From Staphylococcus arlettae (GTDB lineage Bacteria; Bacillota; Bacilli; Staphylococcales; Staphylococcaceae): 64,000 nucleotides of DNA. Positions 20,591 to 29,696 of this stretch are shown piece by piece. How positions within the stretch are numbered: the first letter of the stretch is position 1; every line of letters begins with the position of its first letter. The stretch spans positions 55,957 through 119,956 of the forward strand of contig NZ_PPQB01000012.1 in assembly GCF_002902345.1 (NCBI RefSeq), in the 5' to 3' direction. The notes under the pieces are model-generated. The model saw nothing but the letters and a program-made list of their open reading frames with translations. It ran no database searches and was not told the DNA's origin. The translations under genes were made by a program, and so were the position numbers.

Positions 20591-20725
20591 CTGTTATCGT
20601 ACAATAAAAAGACCCACGAGACAGTAACCAATTGACTAAACGTTGATTCTATCATCTGGATCTCTTCTGTACTGTTAACTTTAACTATTATTAATTGCAG
20701 CTTTCAGCTTTAATACTTAGCTTTT

Positions 20726-22213
20726 TTATAATATTGGCGAAGCTAATTTAGCAATTGATTGTTTGAACTTAACCCAACCTGAACGTTGTTCATAGCGTTC
20801 TTGCGTTAATTTTTGTGATACTTTTAAATCTTCGTTAAAAGCTGCTCTTAATTGTTGTGTAATGGTTTCATCATATATAAATGCATTCACTTCGAAATTT
20901 AATTCGAAACTACGTACATCCATATTTGCAGAACCTACACTCGCTACTTCTTCATCTATCAAGAGCATTTTCGAATGAATAAAACCATTCTCATACGTAT
21001 AGACATTGACACCGTCTTCAATTAATAATGCAACACTTGCTAAAGTTGCCCAATGAACTAATGGTTGATCCGGTTTATTCGGTATAATCATATGGACTTC
21101 TACACCTGATTTAGCAGCTATCCGTAAAGCGTTAATGTAACCTCGATCTGGAACAAAATACGGGGTATGGATATAAATCGATTTTTTCGCACTCATAATC
21201 ATTCTTAAATAGCCAAACTCTATTTGATGCCAATTATCATTAGGTCCACTTAGCGCGAGCTGCATCATCACATTACCTTCAGATTGAGCATTATTCGGAA
21301 AGTACTTATCACTATAATCCAATTGTTCTCGACGTGATTGTGAATTCCAATCCTCTATAAAACTAAGTTGTAATGCATCAACACCATCACCTTGAATTCT
21401 TAAATGCGTATCTCTCCAATAACCAATTTGTTTATCTTTTCCTAAATACTCATCGCCGATATTAAAACCACCAACATAACCTTTGTGACCATCTATGACT
21501 AATATTTTCCGGTGATTTCGATTATTTATTCTAAAGTTCACAGGTATAATTACCGCTTTAAAGAAAGCCTCTACTTGTCCACCGTTTTGCTGAAATTGCT
21601 TAAATCGCGATTTATGTAATGACTTTGAACCAACTGCATCGTACAATAATTTAACTTCTAATCCTTCACTCGCTTTTTGTTCCAATATTTCAAGGATTTC
21701 ATTACCAATACCATCTAACTTTAAAATATAATATTCCATATGAATGTATGTTTGTGCATTTCTTAAATCTTCTTTCATTTGTTCAAATAACTTACGTCCA
21801 TCAGTAAATATATCAACTTTATTATTATTACTAAGAAATGATTGTTCTCGTGTTAATAATGTATGCACAATATCAGAATGTTTTTTAGTAATTTGATGCT
21901 CCGTATCAACCACATAATCTGTTGCATCTTCAAGTTGTTGATTCACTCGTTGTTTATCATCTTCAATTAATTTACCTTCACTAATACTTAGTGCTCGTTT
22001 TTGCTTCACCATTCTGCCTAAGAATATATACATTATAAAACCAAAAATTGGCATTACAAATAATAATAACAGCCATGCCCACGTAGCAGTAGCGTCACGC
22101 CGGTCACGATCTAAAAATATAATAATAAAAGCTAATCCTAAATTAATCACAAAGAAAAATAGTAATATTCCTTTATAAATAGGACTAATACCTGGATCTA
22201 ATATGATTTGCAT
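20726..22213 (-). CDS. cls: Cardiolipin synthase (phospholipase D family)
   Basis: Cls condenses two phosphatidylglycerols into cardiolipin at the membrane. It has 495 residues from ATG 22213; GAGGTG lies 6 bases upstream and contains the alternative GTG start, which is therefore rejected. Two N-terminal transmembrane helices are followed by a pair of HKD motifs: HRKILVIDGHKGYVGG in the middle and HSKMLLIDEEVASVGS near the C-terminus. Staphylococci usually carry two paralogues, and which of the two this is cannot be told here. Confidence 0.94.
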   Translation of the reverse strand: MQIILDPGISPIYKGILLFFFVINLGLAFIIIFLDRDRRDATATWAWLLLLFVMPIFGFIMYIFLGRMVKQKRALSISEGKLIEDDKQRVNQQLEDATDYVVDTEHQITKKHSDIVHTLLTREQSFLSNNNKVDIFTDGRKLFEQMKEDLRNAQTYIHMEYYILKLDGIGNEILEILEQKASEGLEVKLLYDAVGSKSLHKSRFKQFQQNGGQVEAFFKAVIIPVNFRINNRNHRKILVIDGHKGYVGGFNIGDEYLGKDKQIGYWRDTHLRIQGDGVDALQLSFIEDWNSQSRREQLDYSDKYFPNNAQSEGNVMMQLALSGPNDNWHQIEFGYLRMIMSAKKSIYIHTPYFVPDRGYINALRIAAKSGVEVHMIIPNKPDQPLVHWATLASVALLIEDGVNVYTYENGFIHSKMLLIDEEVASVGSANMDVRSFELNFEVNAFIYDETITQQLRAAFNEDLKVSQKLTQERYEQRSGWVKFKQSIAKLASPIL

Positions 22214-22293
22214 TGCTAACACCTCGCCATCTCTAAGCTATATCATTGTTATTACCCTTTATTATCTAAACACAACATTATAGATCACGCAAA

Positions 22294-22332
22294 AAAAACA
22301 GTTGTAGCAATTTTATGACTACAACTGTTTTT
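22294..22332 (-). terminator. Terminator of the ppdK-ppsR operon
   Basis: AAAAACAGTTGTAG / CTACAACTGTTTTT, a perfect stem with a T-tail on the minus strand, six bases after the ppsR stop. Confidence 0.92.
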
Positions 22333-22338
22333 CGCCTT

Positions 22339-23157
22339 TTATGTTAAATATTGTTCAATATGAAATGCTGATTCTTCAATTGAACGATATTCCGTATTAA
22401 TGACTTCAGCATTTAACTTATGAAATATTTCTTCAGCATATGCCAATTCTTCTTTAATGCGTTCAACGCTATTATAATTCGTAGGACCACTCAAACCAAG
22501 CACTCTTACTCGTTCATTACGAATATTCATAATATAATTGGGACTAGCAGTTAAGCCAAATACTTTTAATTTTTTATTTTTAAATACTTCATCTGGAATA
22601 GCGACCTCTGGCACTAGCGGAATGTTAGCTATTTTATATCCTTTATTCGCTAAATACATACTAAGTGGTGTTTTAGACGTCCGTGACACACCTAAAATCA
22701 ATGCATCCGCTTCACCTATATCTGTAAAGTGTTTGCCATCATCATATTTCACTGAATATTCAATAGCTTCAATTCGTTTAAAATATTGTTCATCCAGTTT
22801 GCGAAGTGCGCCACTTTCCAAAATCGGTTGACTCTCAGTCCGTTGTTGAATCATATCAATTAAGTCTGTCATGTAATCAATATATTGTAATTGATGTGCT
22901 TGTGTATATTGTTTACCGAGTGCATTAAATTCAGGATTGACCAGCGTCGTAATGACGATTGCATGTTCTGCAACTGCCAACTCTAAAATATTCATAAGCT
23001 CTTCTTTACTTTGAATAAATGGAAACTTTTTAATCGCGACTTGGTTCAATTCAGGAAATTGTGATAATGTAGCATGAACCATACGTTGCGCTGTCTCACC
23101 AATAGAATCAGAAATGACAAAAATACTTAGTTGTGCTGTTTGAACATTATTTGACAC
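22339..23157 (-). CDS. ppsR: PPDK regulatory kinase/phosphorylase
   Basis: A 272-residue DUF299 protein. It inactivates pyruvate phosphate dikinase by ADP-dependent phosphorylation of an active-site threonine and reactivates it by phosphate-dependent removal. Family motifs are VISDSIGETAQRMVHA at the N-terminus and the P-loop-like GVSRTSKTPLSMYLANKGYKIANIPLVPE. Its start overlaps the ppdK end by 11 bases, so the two are translationally coupled. The related PEP synthetase regulators share the fold, but the ppdK neighbour settles the target. Confidence 0.93.
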   Translation of the reverse strand: MSNNVQTAQLSIFVISDSIGETAQRMVHATLSQFPELNQVAIKKFPFIQSKEELMNILELAVAEHAIVITTLVNPEFNALGKQYTQAHQLQYIDYMTDLIDMIQQRTESQPILESGALRKLDEQYFKRIEAIEYSVKYDDGKHFTDIGEADALILGVSRTSKTPLSMYLANKGYKIANIPLVPEVAIPDEVFKNKKLKVFGLTASPNYIMNIRNERVRVLGLSGPTNYNSVERIKEELAYAEEIFHKLNAEVINTEYRSIEESAFHIEQYLT

Positions 23158-25783
23158 TCAATCGCCCGCTTTCTACTTCGCTTTGTGCTGTTGCTAAAAT
23201 AGCTCCCGGTACTCTATATGGTGAACAAGAAACATAATCAATTTCTAAATCATTGAAATAGTGAATAGATTTCTCATCTCCCCCAAGTTCTCCGCACACA
23301 CCAATTTTTATATTAGGATTCACTTGTTTTGCTTGCACTGAAGCCAATTTAATTAATTCTCCCACACCAGATTTATCTATAGTTTGGAAAGGATCTTGTT
23401 CTAATATACCTTGATTGCTATAAGCATTTATAAACTTACCTGAATCGTCACGTGAAAAACCAAAAGTCAATTGTGTTAAATCATTCGTCCCAAAACTAAA
23501 GAAGTCAGATACTGTTGCCAACTCAGCTGCAATTAGACATGCTCTTGGTGTTTCTATCATTGTGCCAATCAAGTAATGTAAATCCTGTCCTGTTTCTTGT
23601 GCTAATGCTTCAATACGTTCTGTAATCAATGTTTTCAATGTAGTAAATTCTTCAACAGTTGACACTAACGGAATCATAATTTCTGGATTTGTATCGATAC
23701 CTTCCTCTTTTAGGCGTATTACACTTTTCATTATTGCCTCAGCTTGCATCACATATAATTCTGGGTAAGTGATAGCTAAACGACACCCTCTATGTCCTAA
23801 CATCGGGTTTACTTCATTTAAGCTTTCAATATGTTTATCAAGTGTTGTCACAGTGACACCAAGCTGTTCAGCCACTTGCGCTTTTTCCGACTCAGAACGT
23901 GGTAAAAATTCATGTAATGGTGGGTCTAGTAGTCGAATAATCGTAGGTTTTTCACCAGATTGTCTTAATATTTGTTCAAAATCTTCCGTTTGATAACCAC
24001 CAATTGTATTTAAAGCTGTAATACGTTGTTCTTGTGTATGCGCTAAAATAAAACGACGCATTTCAATTAATCGTTCTGGTGCAAAGAACATATGCTCCGT
24101 CCGCACTAAACCAATACCTGTAGCGCCAAATTGATAGCCCGCAATAATATCAGGTACCGTTTCCGCATTCATACGTACTGATAAACGTGCAATATCTTGT
24201 GCCCAAGTCATGTATTGTTCAAATGCTTCACTGTGTTCAGCAGTAATCGTTGCTATTTTTCCTACATAAATATCACCTTTGGCACCATCAACTGAAATAA
24301 TATCCCCTTCAGCTAGTGTACCACCAGGGTATGTAACAACTTTTTCCGTTGTATTAATTTCTAAATCTGCACAGCCTGTAACACAACATTTGCCCATACC
24401 TCTAGCAACTACTGCTGCGTGTGAAGTCATACCGCCATGCGTTGTCACAATTGCTTCACTGGCAACCATACCTTCAATATCTTCTGGTGATGTTTCTGGT
24501 CGCATTAAAATAACCTTTTCACCTTGTTCATGTTGTTCTTTTGCTTCTTCAGCCGAGAAGACAACCTTCCCACTCGCAGCCCCAGGACTGGCTGGCAATC
24601 CTACTGTTGAAATAACAGTTGCCTTTGTTAAAGCTTCATCATCAAAATTTGGATGAAGTAGTTGCTCAATTGATTTCACTTCAACTTTAGTCAGCGCTTC
24701 TTGTTTTGTTATCACTTGTTCATTGACCAAGTCGACGGCAATATTTACCGCAGCATTTGCCGTTCGTTTACCATTGCGTGTTTGTAAAATATAAAGTTGC
24801 TCATTTTCGATTGTAAATTCTATATCTTGCATATCTCGATAATGTTGTTCTAACTGTTGTGACACGCTGACAAATTGTTGGTGTACATGAGGCATTTGTT
24901 CTTCTAATGAAGCAATATCTTTAGGAGTACGTATGCCTGCCACCACATCTTCGCCTTGTGCATTTAATAAATACTCTCCAAACAATTTCGCTTCACCCGT
25001 TACTGGATTACGTGTGAATGCCACCCCAGTACCACTACGTTCCCCACTATTACCAAAGACCATTTCTTGAATATTGACTGCTGTCCCTATTTCGTACGGT
25101 ATGTCATTTAACTGTCTGTAAACACGTGCACGATCATTGTCCCACGATTTAAAAACAGCTTCGATAGCCTCTGTTAATTGCACTGTTGGTTCTTGAGGAA
25201 ATGGTTTATAAACTTTTTCAACATATAATGATTTGTAGTGTTCGCAAATTTCTTTCAAACCTTCAGCTGGTATATCTGCATCATTGTCATAGCCATGGTC
25301 CGTTTTATATTTATCAAAGTATGCATCAAATGCTGTCATTGGCACATTATAGACCACTTCACCGAACATTTGTAACAGTCGACGGTAACAATCATAAGCA
25401 AAACGTTCATCATTGGTTTTGCGCGCTAATTTTTTTACATTGTCATCATTTAATCCTAAGTTCAAAATAGTATCCATCATACCAGGCATTGATATTTTGG
25501 CGCCACTTCTCACAGATACAAGTAACAATTGTTCATCTGATGAAAATGATTTACTCGTACGTTGTGAAAATAAGTCAAGTTGTGTTTGTAGTTGTGCTAC
25601 CACTTCCTCAGATAACTTACTTCCGTGCTCAAGATATTCAATGCAAGCTTGAGTCGTAATCGTAAATCCATCAGGTACAGGTAAACCTAAGCGTTTCATC
25701 TCTGCTAAATTGGCCCCTTTACCACCTAACAAATCTTTCATTGATTTTTGTCCTTCATCAAAAGCATATACTAATTTTGTCAT
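23147..25783 (-). CDS. ppdK: Pyruvate, phosphate dikinase
   Basis: PPDK interconverts pyruvate, ATP and phosphate with PEP, AMP and pyrophosphate, offering a gluconeogenic bypass of pyruvate kinase. It has 878 residues, full length. In order: an ATP-grasp domain starting at KDLLGGKGANLAEM, the swivelling phosphohistidine domain with VTTHGGMTSHAAVVARGMG (catalytic His and the regulatory Thr), and the C-terminal PEP barrel with GTNDLTQLTFGFSRDD and GVCGELGGD. A 15-bp direct repeat lies upstream, with ppsR directly downstream. Confidence 0.95.
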   Translation of the reverse strand: MTKLVYAFDEGQKSMKDLLGGKGANLAEMKRLGLPVPDGFTITTQACIEYLEHGSKLSEEVVAQLQTQLDLFSQRTSKSFSSDEQLLLVSVRSGAKISMPGMMDTILNLGLNDDNVKKLARKTNDERFAYDCYRRLLQMFGEVVYNVPMTAFDAYFDKYKTDHGYDNDADIPAEGLKEICEHYKSLYVEKVYKPFPQEPTVQLTEAIEAVFKSWDNDRARVYRQLNDIPYEIGTAVNIQEMVFGNSGERSGTGVAFTRNPVTGEAKLFGEYLLNAQGEDVVAGIRTPKDIASLEEQMPHVHQQFVSVSQQLEQHYRDMQDIEFTIENEQLYILQTRNGKRTANAAVNIAVDLVNEQVITKQEALTKVEVKSIEQLLHPNFDDEALTKATVISTVGLPASPGAASGKVVFSAEEAKEQHEQGEKVILMRPETSPEDIEGMVASEAIVTTHGGMTSHAAVVARGMGKCCVTGCADLEINTTEKVVTYPGGTLAEGDIISVDGAKGDIYVGKIATITAEHSEAFEQYMTWAQDIARLSVRMNAETVPDIIAGYQFGATGIGLVRTEHMFFAPERLIEMRRFILAHTQEQRITALNTIGGYQTEDFEQILRQSGEKPTIIRLLDPPLHEFLPRSESEKAQVAEQLGVTVTTLDKHIESLNEVNPMLGHRGCRLAITYPELYVMQAEAIMKSVIRLKEEGIDTNPEIMIPLVSTVEEFTTLKTLITERIEALAQETGQDLHYLIGTMIETPRACLIAAELATVSDFFSFGTNDLTQLTFGFSRDDSGKFINAYSNQGILEQDPFQTIDKSGVGELIKLASVQAKQVNPNIKIGVCGELGGDEKSIHYFNDLEIDYVSCSPYRVPGAILATAQSEVESGRLSVK

Positions 25784-25807
25784 ACTATATCACCTCTAAT
25801 TGTTTAA

Positions 25808-25845
25808 TATGTCATACTAATGAATAAGAGTATGTCATATTAATG
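25808..25845. promoter_or_regulatory. Direct repeat in the ppdK upstream region
   Basis: TATGTCATACTAATG (25808-25822) and TATGTCATATTAATG (25831-25845) match at 14 of 15 bases, 23 bp apart. The spacing of about two helical turns suggests tandem binding of a regulator. The remaining 260 bases up to the araE terminator are AT-rich, with nothing else recognised. Confidence 0.5.
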
Positions 25846-26033
25846 GTAAAAAGACAACTAAAATGTATAATATTTACAGAAAATTCTATTTTTTGATAAT
25901 AGATTTAACCAGTAATAAGTTATAACAAAGCGCTCGAGTTATTAATATATCTTATTTATCACTTAGTAAAATTATTAACCTTACTGCACAAAAATATTGC
26001 TTTCTGTAATGCTACAAAATTTTATAAATACAC

Positions 26034-26074
26034 AAAAAACGTCAATTTCTATATCATCTCAATAGAAATTGACG
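26034..26074 (-). terminator. Terminator of the ara operon after araE
   Basis: CGTCAATTTCTAT / ATAGAAATTGACG stem with a minus-strand T-run from the A-run at 26034-26039. Confidence 0.88.
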
Positions 26075-26111
26075 CTACTTCTTTAGTTAAATTATTCCAA
26101 TATAATGTTAA

Positions 26112-27515
26112 TTATATTTTTTCTACATGTGCAGTTGTTTGTTTTACACTTTGTTGTTCTCCAATTGCTTCAATTTCTTCTAAAGTACGACCACGTGACT
26201 CAGGCACACATTTTTTCACAAATAGTACACCTAAGATACAAATTACTCCGAAAATAGCAAAGACAATTTGTTGTGAGAAATAAGCTGTCATTATTGGGAA
26301 TAACAAACCTACTAAGAATGATCCGATCCAGTTTAATGATGAAGCTGCACCAGATGCAAATCCTCTAATAGTTAGTGGGAAAATTTCACCGACAATAACC
26401 CAAGTTAATGGAGCCCATGTAAATGAATAAAATGCTACATAAATACTTAAAAAGACCACAATTAAAATTGGATTAGTATTAGGTGCAATCATATGAATCA
26501 CAGCTGGTAAAATAAATGATAACCCCATAACTGTACCGCCCAACATGAGTAAAGTACGACGGTTAAATTTATCCGCAATTGCGATAAATAATAATGAGCC
26601 TAAAACTAAAATGACACCTTGAATGATTGGCCACATTAAAGCATTACTCGCTGAATTACCAGTTGCCTGTTCCACAATCAACGGAATGTAATAAAATATA
26701 GCATTGGCACCTTGGAATTGTTGGAAGGCAGCGACACCTAACCCTGCTACTACTAAATATTTATATTTCCCAGTAAATAAAGTTGCTAATGTATTATTAA
26801 CTTGTGTTTTTTGCTCTTTAGCAATTGTATCTTGAATTTCTCGTAGTTCTACATCGATATTTTGATTATGACGTAAATTACTCAATACAGTTTTAGCTTC
26901 TTCAAATTTATTATTTTTAATTAAAAAGCGTGGAGATTCTGGTAATCGTAACACACCTATAAATAATATAACAGCTGGTAATGCCGCAATACCTAACATT
27001 AGTCTCCATCCTAATTCAATTGGTAATCCACGTAAAAAATAATCAACAATATAAGATAATAACATACCTGAAACGATCATCGTTTGGTTCATACCGGACA
27101 AGCGACCACGATATTTGGCAGGTGCCATTTCAGACATATAAGCTGGCACCAATGCAGATGCTGCCCCTACAGCTAAACCTAATATGACACGTGAAATCGT
27201 CAAGAAATAGTTGCCATTATGAGGTGCAATACCTGATAAAATTGACCCTATAATAAACACGATTGCTGACAGTAAAATCATTTTCCGTCTGCCTAATTTA
27301 TCTGATAAACGTCCTGCTAAAATACCACCAAATATTGCTCCTAACATGACTGAAGATGTTATAAGGCCAATAATAAACCCACTATTAATGCCCCAATCTT
27401 CACGTAAAAATGGCAATGCTCCGGTCATAACACCAATATCATAACCAAACAGAATACCCCCAAATGCACCGAAAAAATAAATAAATTGATTTGATACTTT
27501 ACTTTGTACTTTCAT
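26112..27515 (-). CDS. araE: MFS sugar-proton symporter, probable L-arabinose importer
   Basis: A 467-residue major facilitator protein of the sugar porter family with 12 transmembrane segments. Signatures are GYDIGVMTGALPFL (helix 1), GRLSDKLGRRKMIL (loop 2-3), RVILGLAVGAAS, PAKYRGRLSG, PESPRFLIK and VPESRGRTLEEIE. The ATG at 27515 has AAGGTG six bases upstream. It is last in araB-araD-araA-araE, so L-arabinose is the expected substrate; xylose or galactose transport by relatives is possible. Confidence 0.88.
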   Translation of the reverse strand: MKVQSKVSNQFIYFFGAFGGILFGYDIGVMTGALPFLREDWGINSGFIIGLITSSVMLGAIFGGILAGRLSDKLGRRKMILLSAIVFIIGSILSGIAPHNGNYFLTISRVILGLAVGAASALVPAYMSEMAPAKYRGRLSGMNQTMIVSGMLLSYIVDYFLRGLPIELGWRLMLGIAALPAVILFIGVLRLPESPRFLIKNNKFEEAKTVLSNLRHNQNIDVELREIQDTIAKEQKTQVNNTLATLFTGKYKYLVVAGLGVAAFQQFQGANAIFYYIPLIVEQATGNSASNALMWPIIQGVILVLGSLLFIAIADKFNRRTLLMLGGTVMGLSFILPAVIHMIAPNTNPILIVVFLSIYVAFYSFTWAPLTWVIVGEIFPLTIRGFASGAASSLNWIGSFLVGLLFPIMTAYFSQQIVFAIFGVICILGVLFVKKCVPESRGRTLEEIEAIGEQQSVKQTTAHVEKI

Positions 27516-27566
27516 CCCATTCACCTTCTTTTTTAATAAGCCAAGTGCTATGCGTAATAAGTGAAA

Positions 27567-28988
27567 TTAATCTATTATCGTATATTCAGCATTAAACATT
27601 TTTAATAGCATTAAAATTTGTGTTTTAGTTAACGCTAAAGATAAAACCGTATGATGCCCGCCACCTTCTTCAAGCCATCTTTTCACACCAGTTGTTAACG
27701 ACGGTTTCACTTCCCACAACACTCGTGCAACTGGTAAATGTGGGGCAGGTTCATCTAACTGTTTGGCGGTAATATCATTCACAATAAACTTATAATGTGT
27801 TCCTAAATCAACCATCGTGACTACTACACCATCACCTGCTTTACCATCAAAAACTAATCGCGCTGGATCGTTTTTGTCACCAATTCCTAAAGGGTTAACT
27901 ACAATTTTAGGTTTAGTAGCTGCCAGTGTAGGATCTACTTCTAACATATGTGACCCTAAAATATGTGCTTGATCTTTTCTTAAATCATATGTGTAGTCTT
28001 CCATAAACCCTGTCGCTTCATTTTGTGCAGCGATTTTCAATAATCTATCTAGTGCAGCCGTTTTCCAATCACCTTCACCTGCAAATCCATAACCTTGTTC
28101 GTTCAAACGCTGTACCGCTAAGCCAGGCAACTGTTTCATGCCATGTAAATCTTCAAAATTTGACGTAAACGCGCTATAACCGCCATCATCTAAAAATCGT
28201 TTTATCGCAATCTCATATTTGATTTGTTCAATAACAGATGCATTAAAATCGTCTTCACTATAATTACGATAGTCAAAATCATATTGTTGTTGATATACTT
28301 CAAATAATTGAGTTATTTCTTCTTCTTTAACTTCGTTAACATAGCTAACTAAATCACCAATTCCATAATAATCTACAGTCCAGCCATATTGAATTTGTGC
28401 TTCTATCTTATCGCCTTCTGTAACAGCAACATTACGCATATTATCACCAAATCGTGCTACTTTCAGACCAAAGCTTTCATTATAAGCATATGCCACATGC
28501 ATCCATGCCTTTAATTGGCTTTGAATTTCGGTGTTCTGCCAATCACCAAAAATAATTTCATTTTGCTTATTTAAACGACGATTGATAAAGCCATATTCTC
28601 TATCGCCATGTGCTGATTGATGTAAATTCATATAATCCATATCGATATGTTGCCAATCTATATCATTACGATATTGCGTCGCTAAATGCAGTAAAGGTTT
28701 TTGTAATAATTGTGTACCTCTAATCCACATTTTTGCTGGTGAAAATGTGTGCATCCATGTAATAACACCTAAAATATCATCTCGGTAATTAGCTTCTTTC
28801 ATAATTTGAGTAATTACATCTGCAGAAGTTGCTAACTGTGGTTGTAATTCAATTTCAAACGGCAAGTCTGCTTTATTATTCAATTCATTTGCTATATCTT
28901 GTGCGTTGCTCTTAACTTGGTCTAATGCATCTTCACCGTATAAAGCTTGTGATCCTACCACAAACCAAAATTTTTTATTCTCTGCCAT
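27567..28988 (-). CDS. araA: L-arabinose isomerase
   Basis: AraA converts L-arabinose to L-ribulose with a divalent metal. It has 473 residues, usual for the family. The start MAENKKFWFVVGSQALYGED is the conserved family N-terminus, and ILGSHMLEVDPTLA and EGGGHHTVLSLA hold metal-binding histidines. AAGGAGG precedes the ATG. It is the third gene of the ara operon, 12 bases after araD. Confidence 0.96.
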   Translation of the reverse strand: MAENKKFWFVVGSQALYGEDALDQVKSNAQDIANELNNKADLPFEIELQPQLATSADVITQIMKEANYRDDILGVITWMHTFSPAKMWIRGTQLLQKPLLHLATQYRNDIDWQHIDMDYMNLHQSAHGDREYGFINRRLNKQNEIIFGDWQNTEIQSQLKAWMHVAYAYNESFGLKVARFGDNMRNVAVTEGDKIEAQIQYGWTVDYYGIGDLVSYVNEVKEEEITQLFEVYQQQYDFDYRNYSEDDFNASVIEQIKYEIAIKRFLDDGGYSAFTSNFEDLHGMKQLPGLAVQRLNEQGYGFAGEGDWKTAALDRLLKIAAQNEATGFMEDYTYDLRKDQAHILGSHMLEVDPTLAATKPKIVVNPLGIGDKNDPARLVFDGKAGDGVVVTMVDLGTHYKFIVNDITAKQLDEPAPHLPVARVLWEVKPSLTTGVKRWLEEGGGHHTVLSLALTKTQILMLLKMFNAEYTIID

Positions 28989-29000
28989 TATTATTCCTCC

Positions 29001-29696
29001 TTAATTTTGCCCATAATAAGCATTCGCCCCATGTTTGCGCTCAAAATGTTTGTCTAATATTTCTTGAGGAAGCGCTTCCGCAAATGGGTTTAATTGTCGT
29101 GTAAAGATATTCATTTTACATACTTCTTCTAACACAACTGCATTCATTACTGCATGCTCACAATCTTCTCCCCAGACAAATGGTGCATGTCCATGTAATA
29201 ATACTGCAGGTACATCATGTGGATTAATACCTTGATTCTTAAACGTTTCAACGATGACATTTCCAGTTTCCAATTCATAATCATTGTTGATTTCATCGGA
29301 GTTTAAAAATCGTGCACATGGGATGGAACCATAAAATGTATCAGCGTGCGTCGTTCCCATAGCAGGTACATCTAATCCAGATTGTGACCATGTAGTAGCC
29401 CACGGTGAATGTGTGTGTACCACACTGCCGATATCTCCAAATTGTTGATATAACACTGCATGTGTAGGCATATCTGATGAAGGTCTCAAGCTGCCTTCTA
29501 CAACTTCACCCTGTAAATTACAAACCACCATATCAGCTGGTTGCATCGTTGCGTAATCTACACCACTTGGTTTAATAACAAATAATTGTGTTTCAGTATC
29601 GAATGCACTGACGTTTCCCCATGTATATTTAATTAATCCACGCTTAGGTAATTCTAGATTTGCTTGATAAACTTCAGCTTTTAATTGTTCGAGCAT
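29001..29696 (-). CDS. araD: L-ribulose-5-phosphate 4-epimerase
   Basis: AraD epimerises L-ribulose 5-phosphate to D-xylulose 5-phosphate, feeding the pentose phosphate pathway. It is a 231-residue class II aldolase fold. The zinc site is visible as VVHTHSPWATTW with the later VLLHGHAPFVWG; THADTFYGSIPC lies between. It overlaps the araB end by 23 bases, and its ribosome site AGGAGG is inside araB. Confidence 0.96.
   Translation of the reverse strand: MLEQLKAEVYQANLELPKRGLIKYTWGNVSAFDTETQLFVIKPSGVDYATMQPADMVVCNLQGEVVEGSLRPSSDMPTHAVLYQQFGDIGSVVHTHSPWATTWSQSGLDVPAMGTTHADTFYGSIPCARFLNSDEINNDYELETGNVIVETFKNQGINPHDVPAVLLHGHAPFVWGEDCEHAVMNAVVLEEVCKMNIFTRQLNPFAEALPQEILDKHFERKHGANAYYGQN

Noticed and set aside
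20593..20690. Possible terminator or attenuator after gabR upstream region (ACAGTAAC...ACTGTTAAC)
   Set aside because: Arms are short, far apart and lack a T-run; no support as a terminator.
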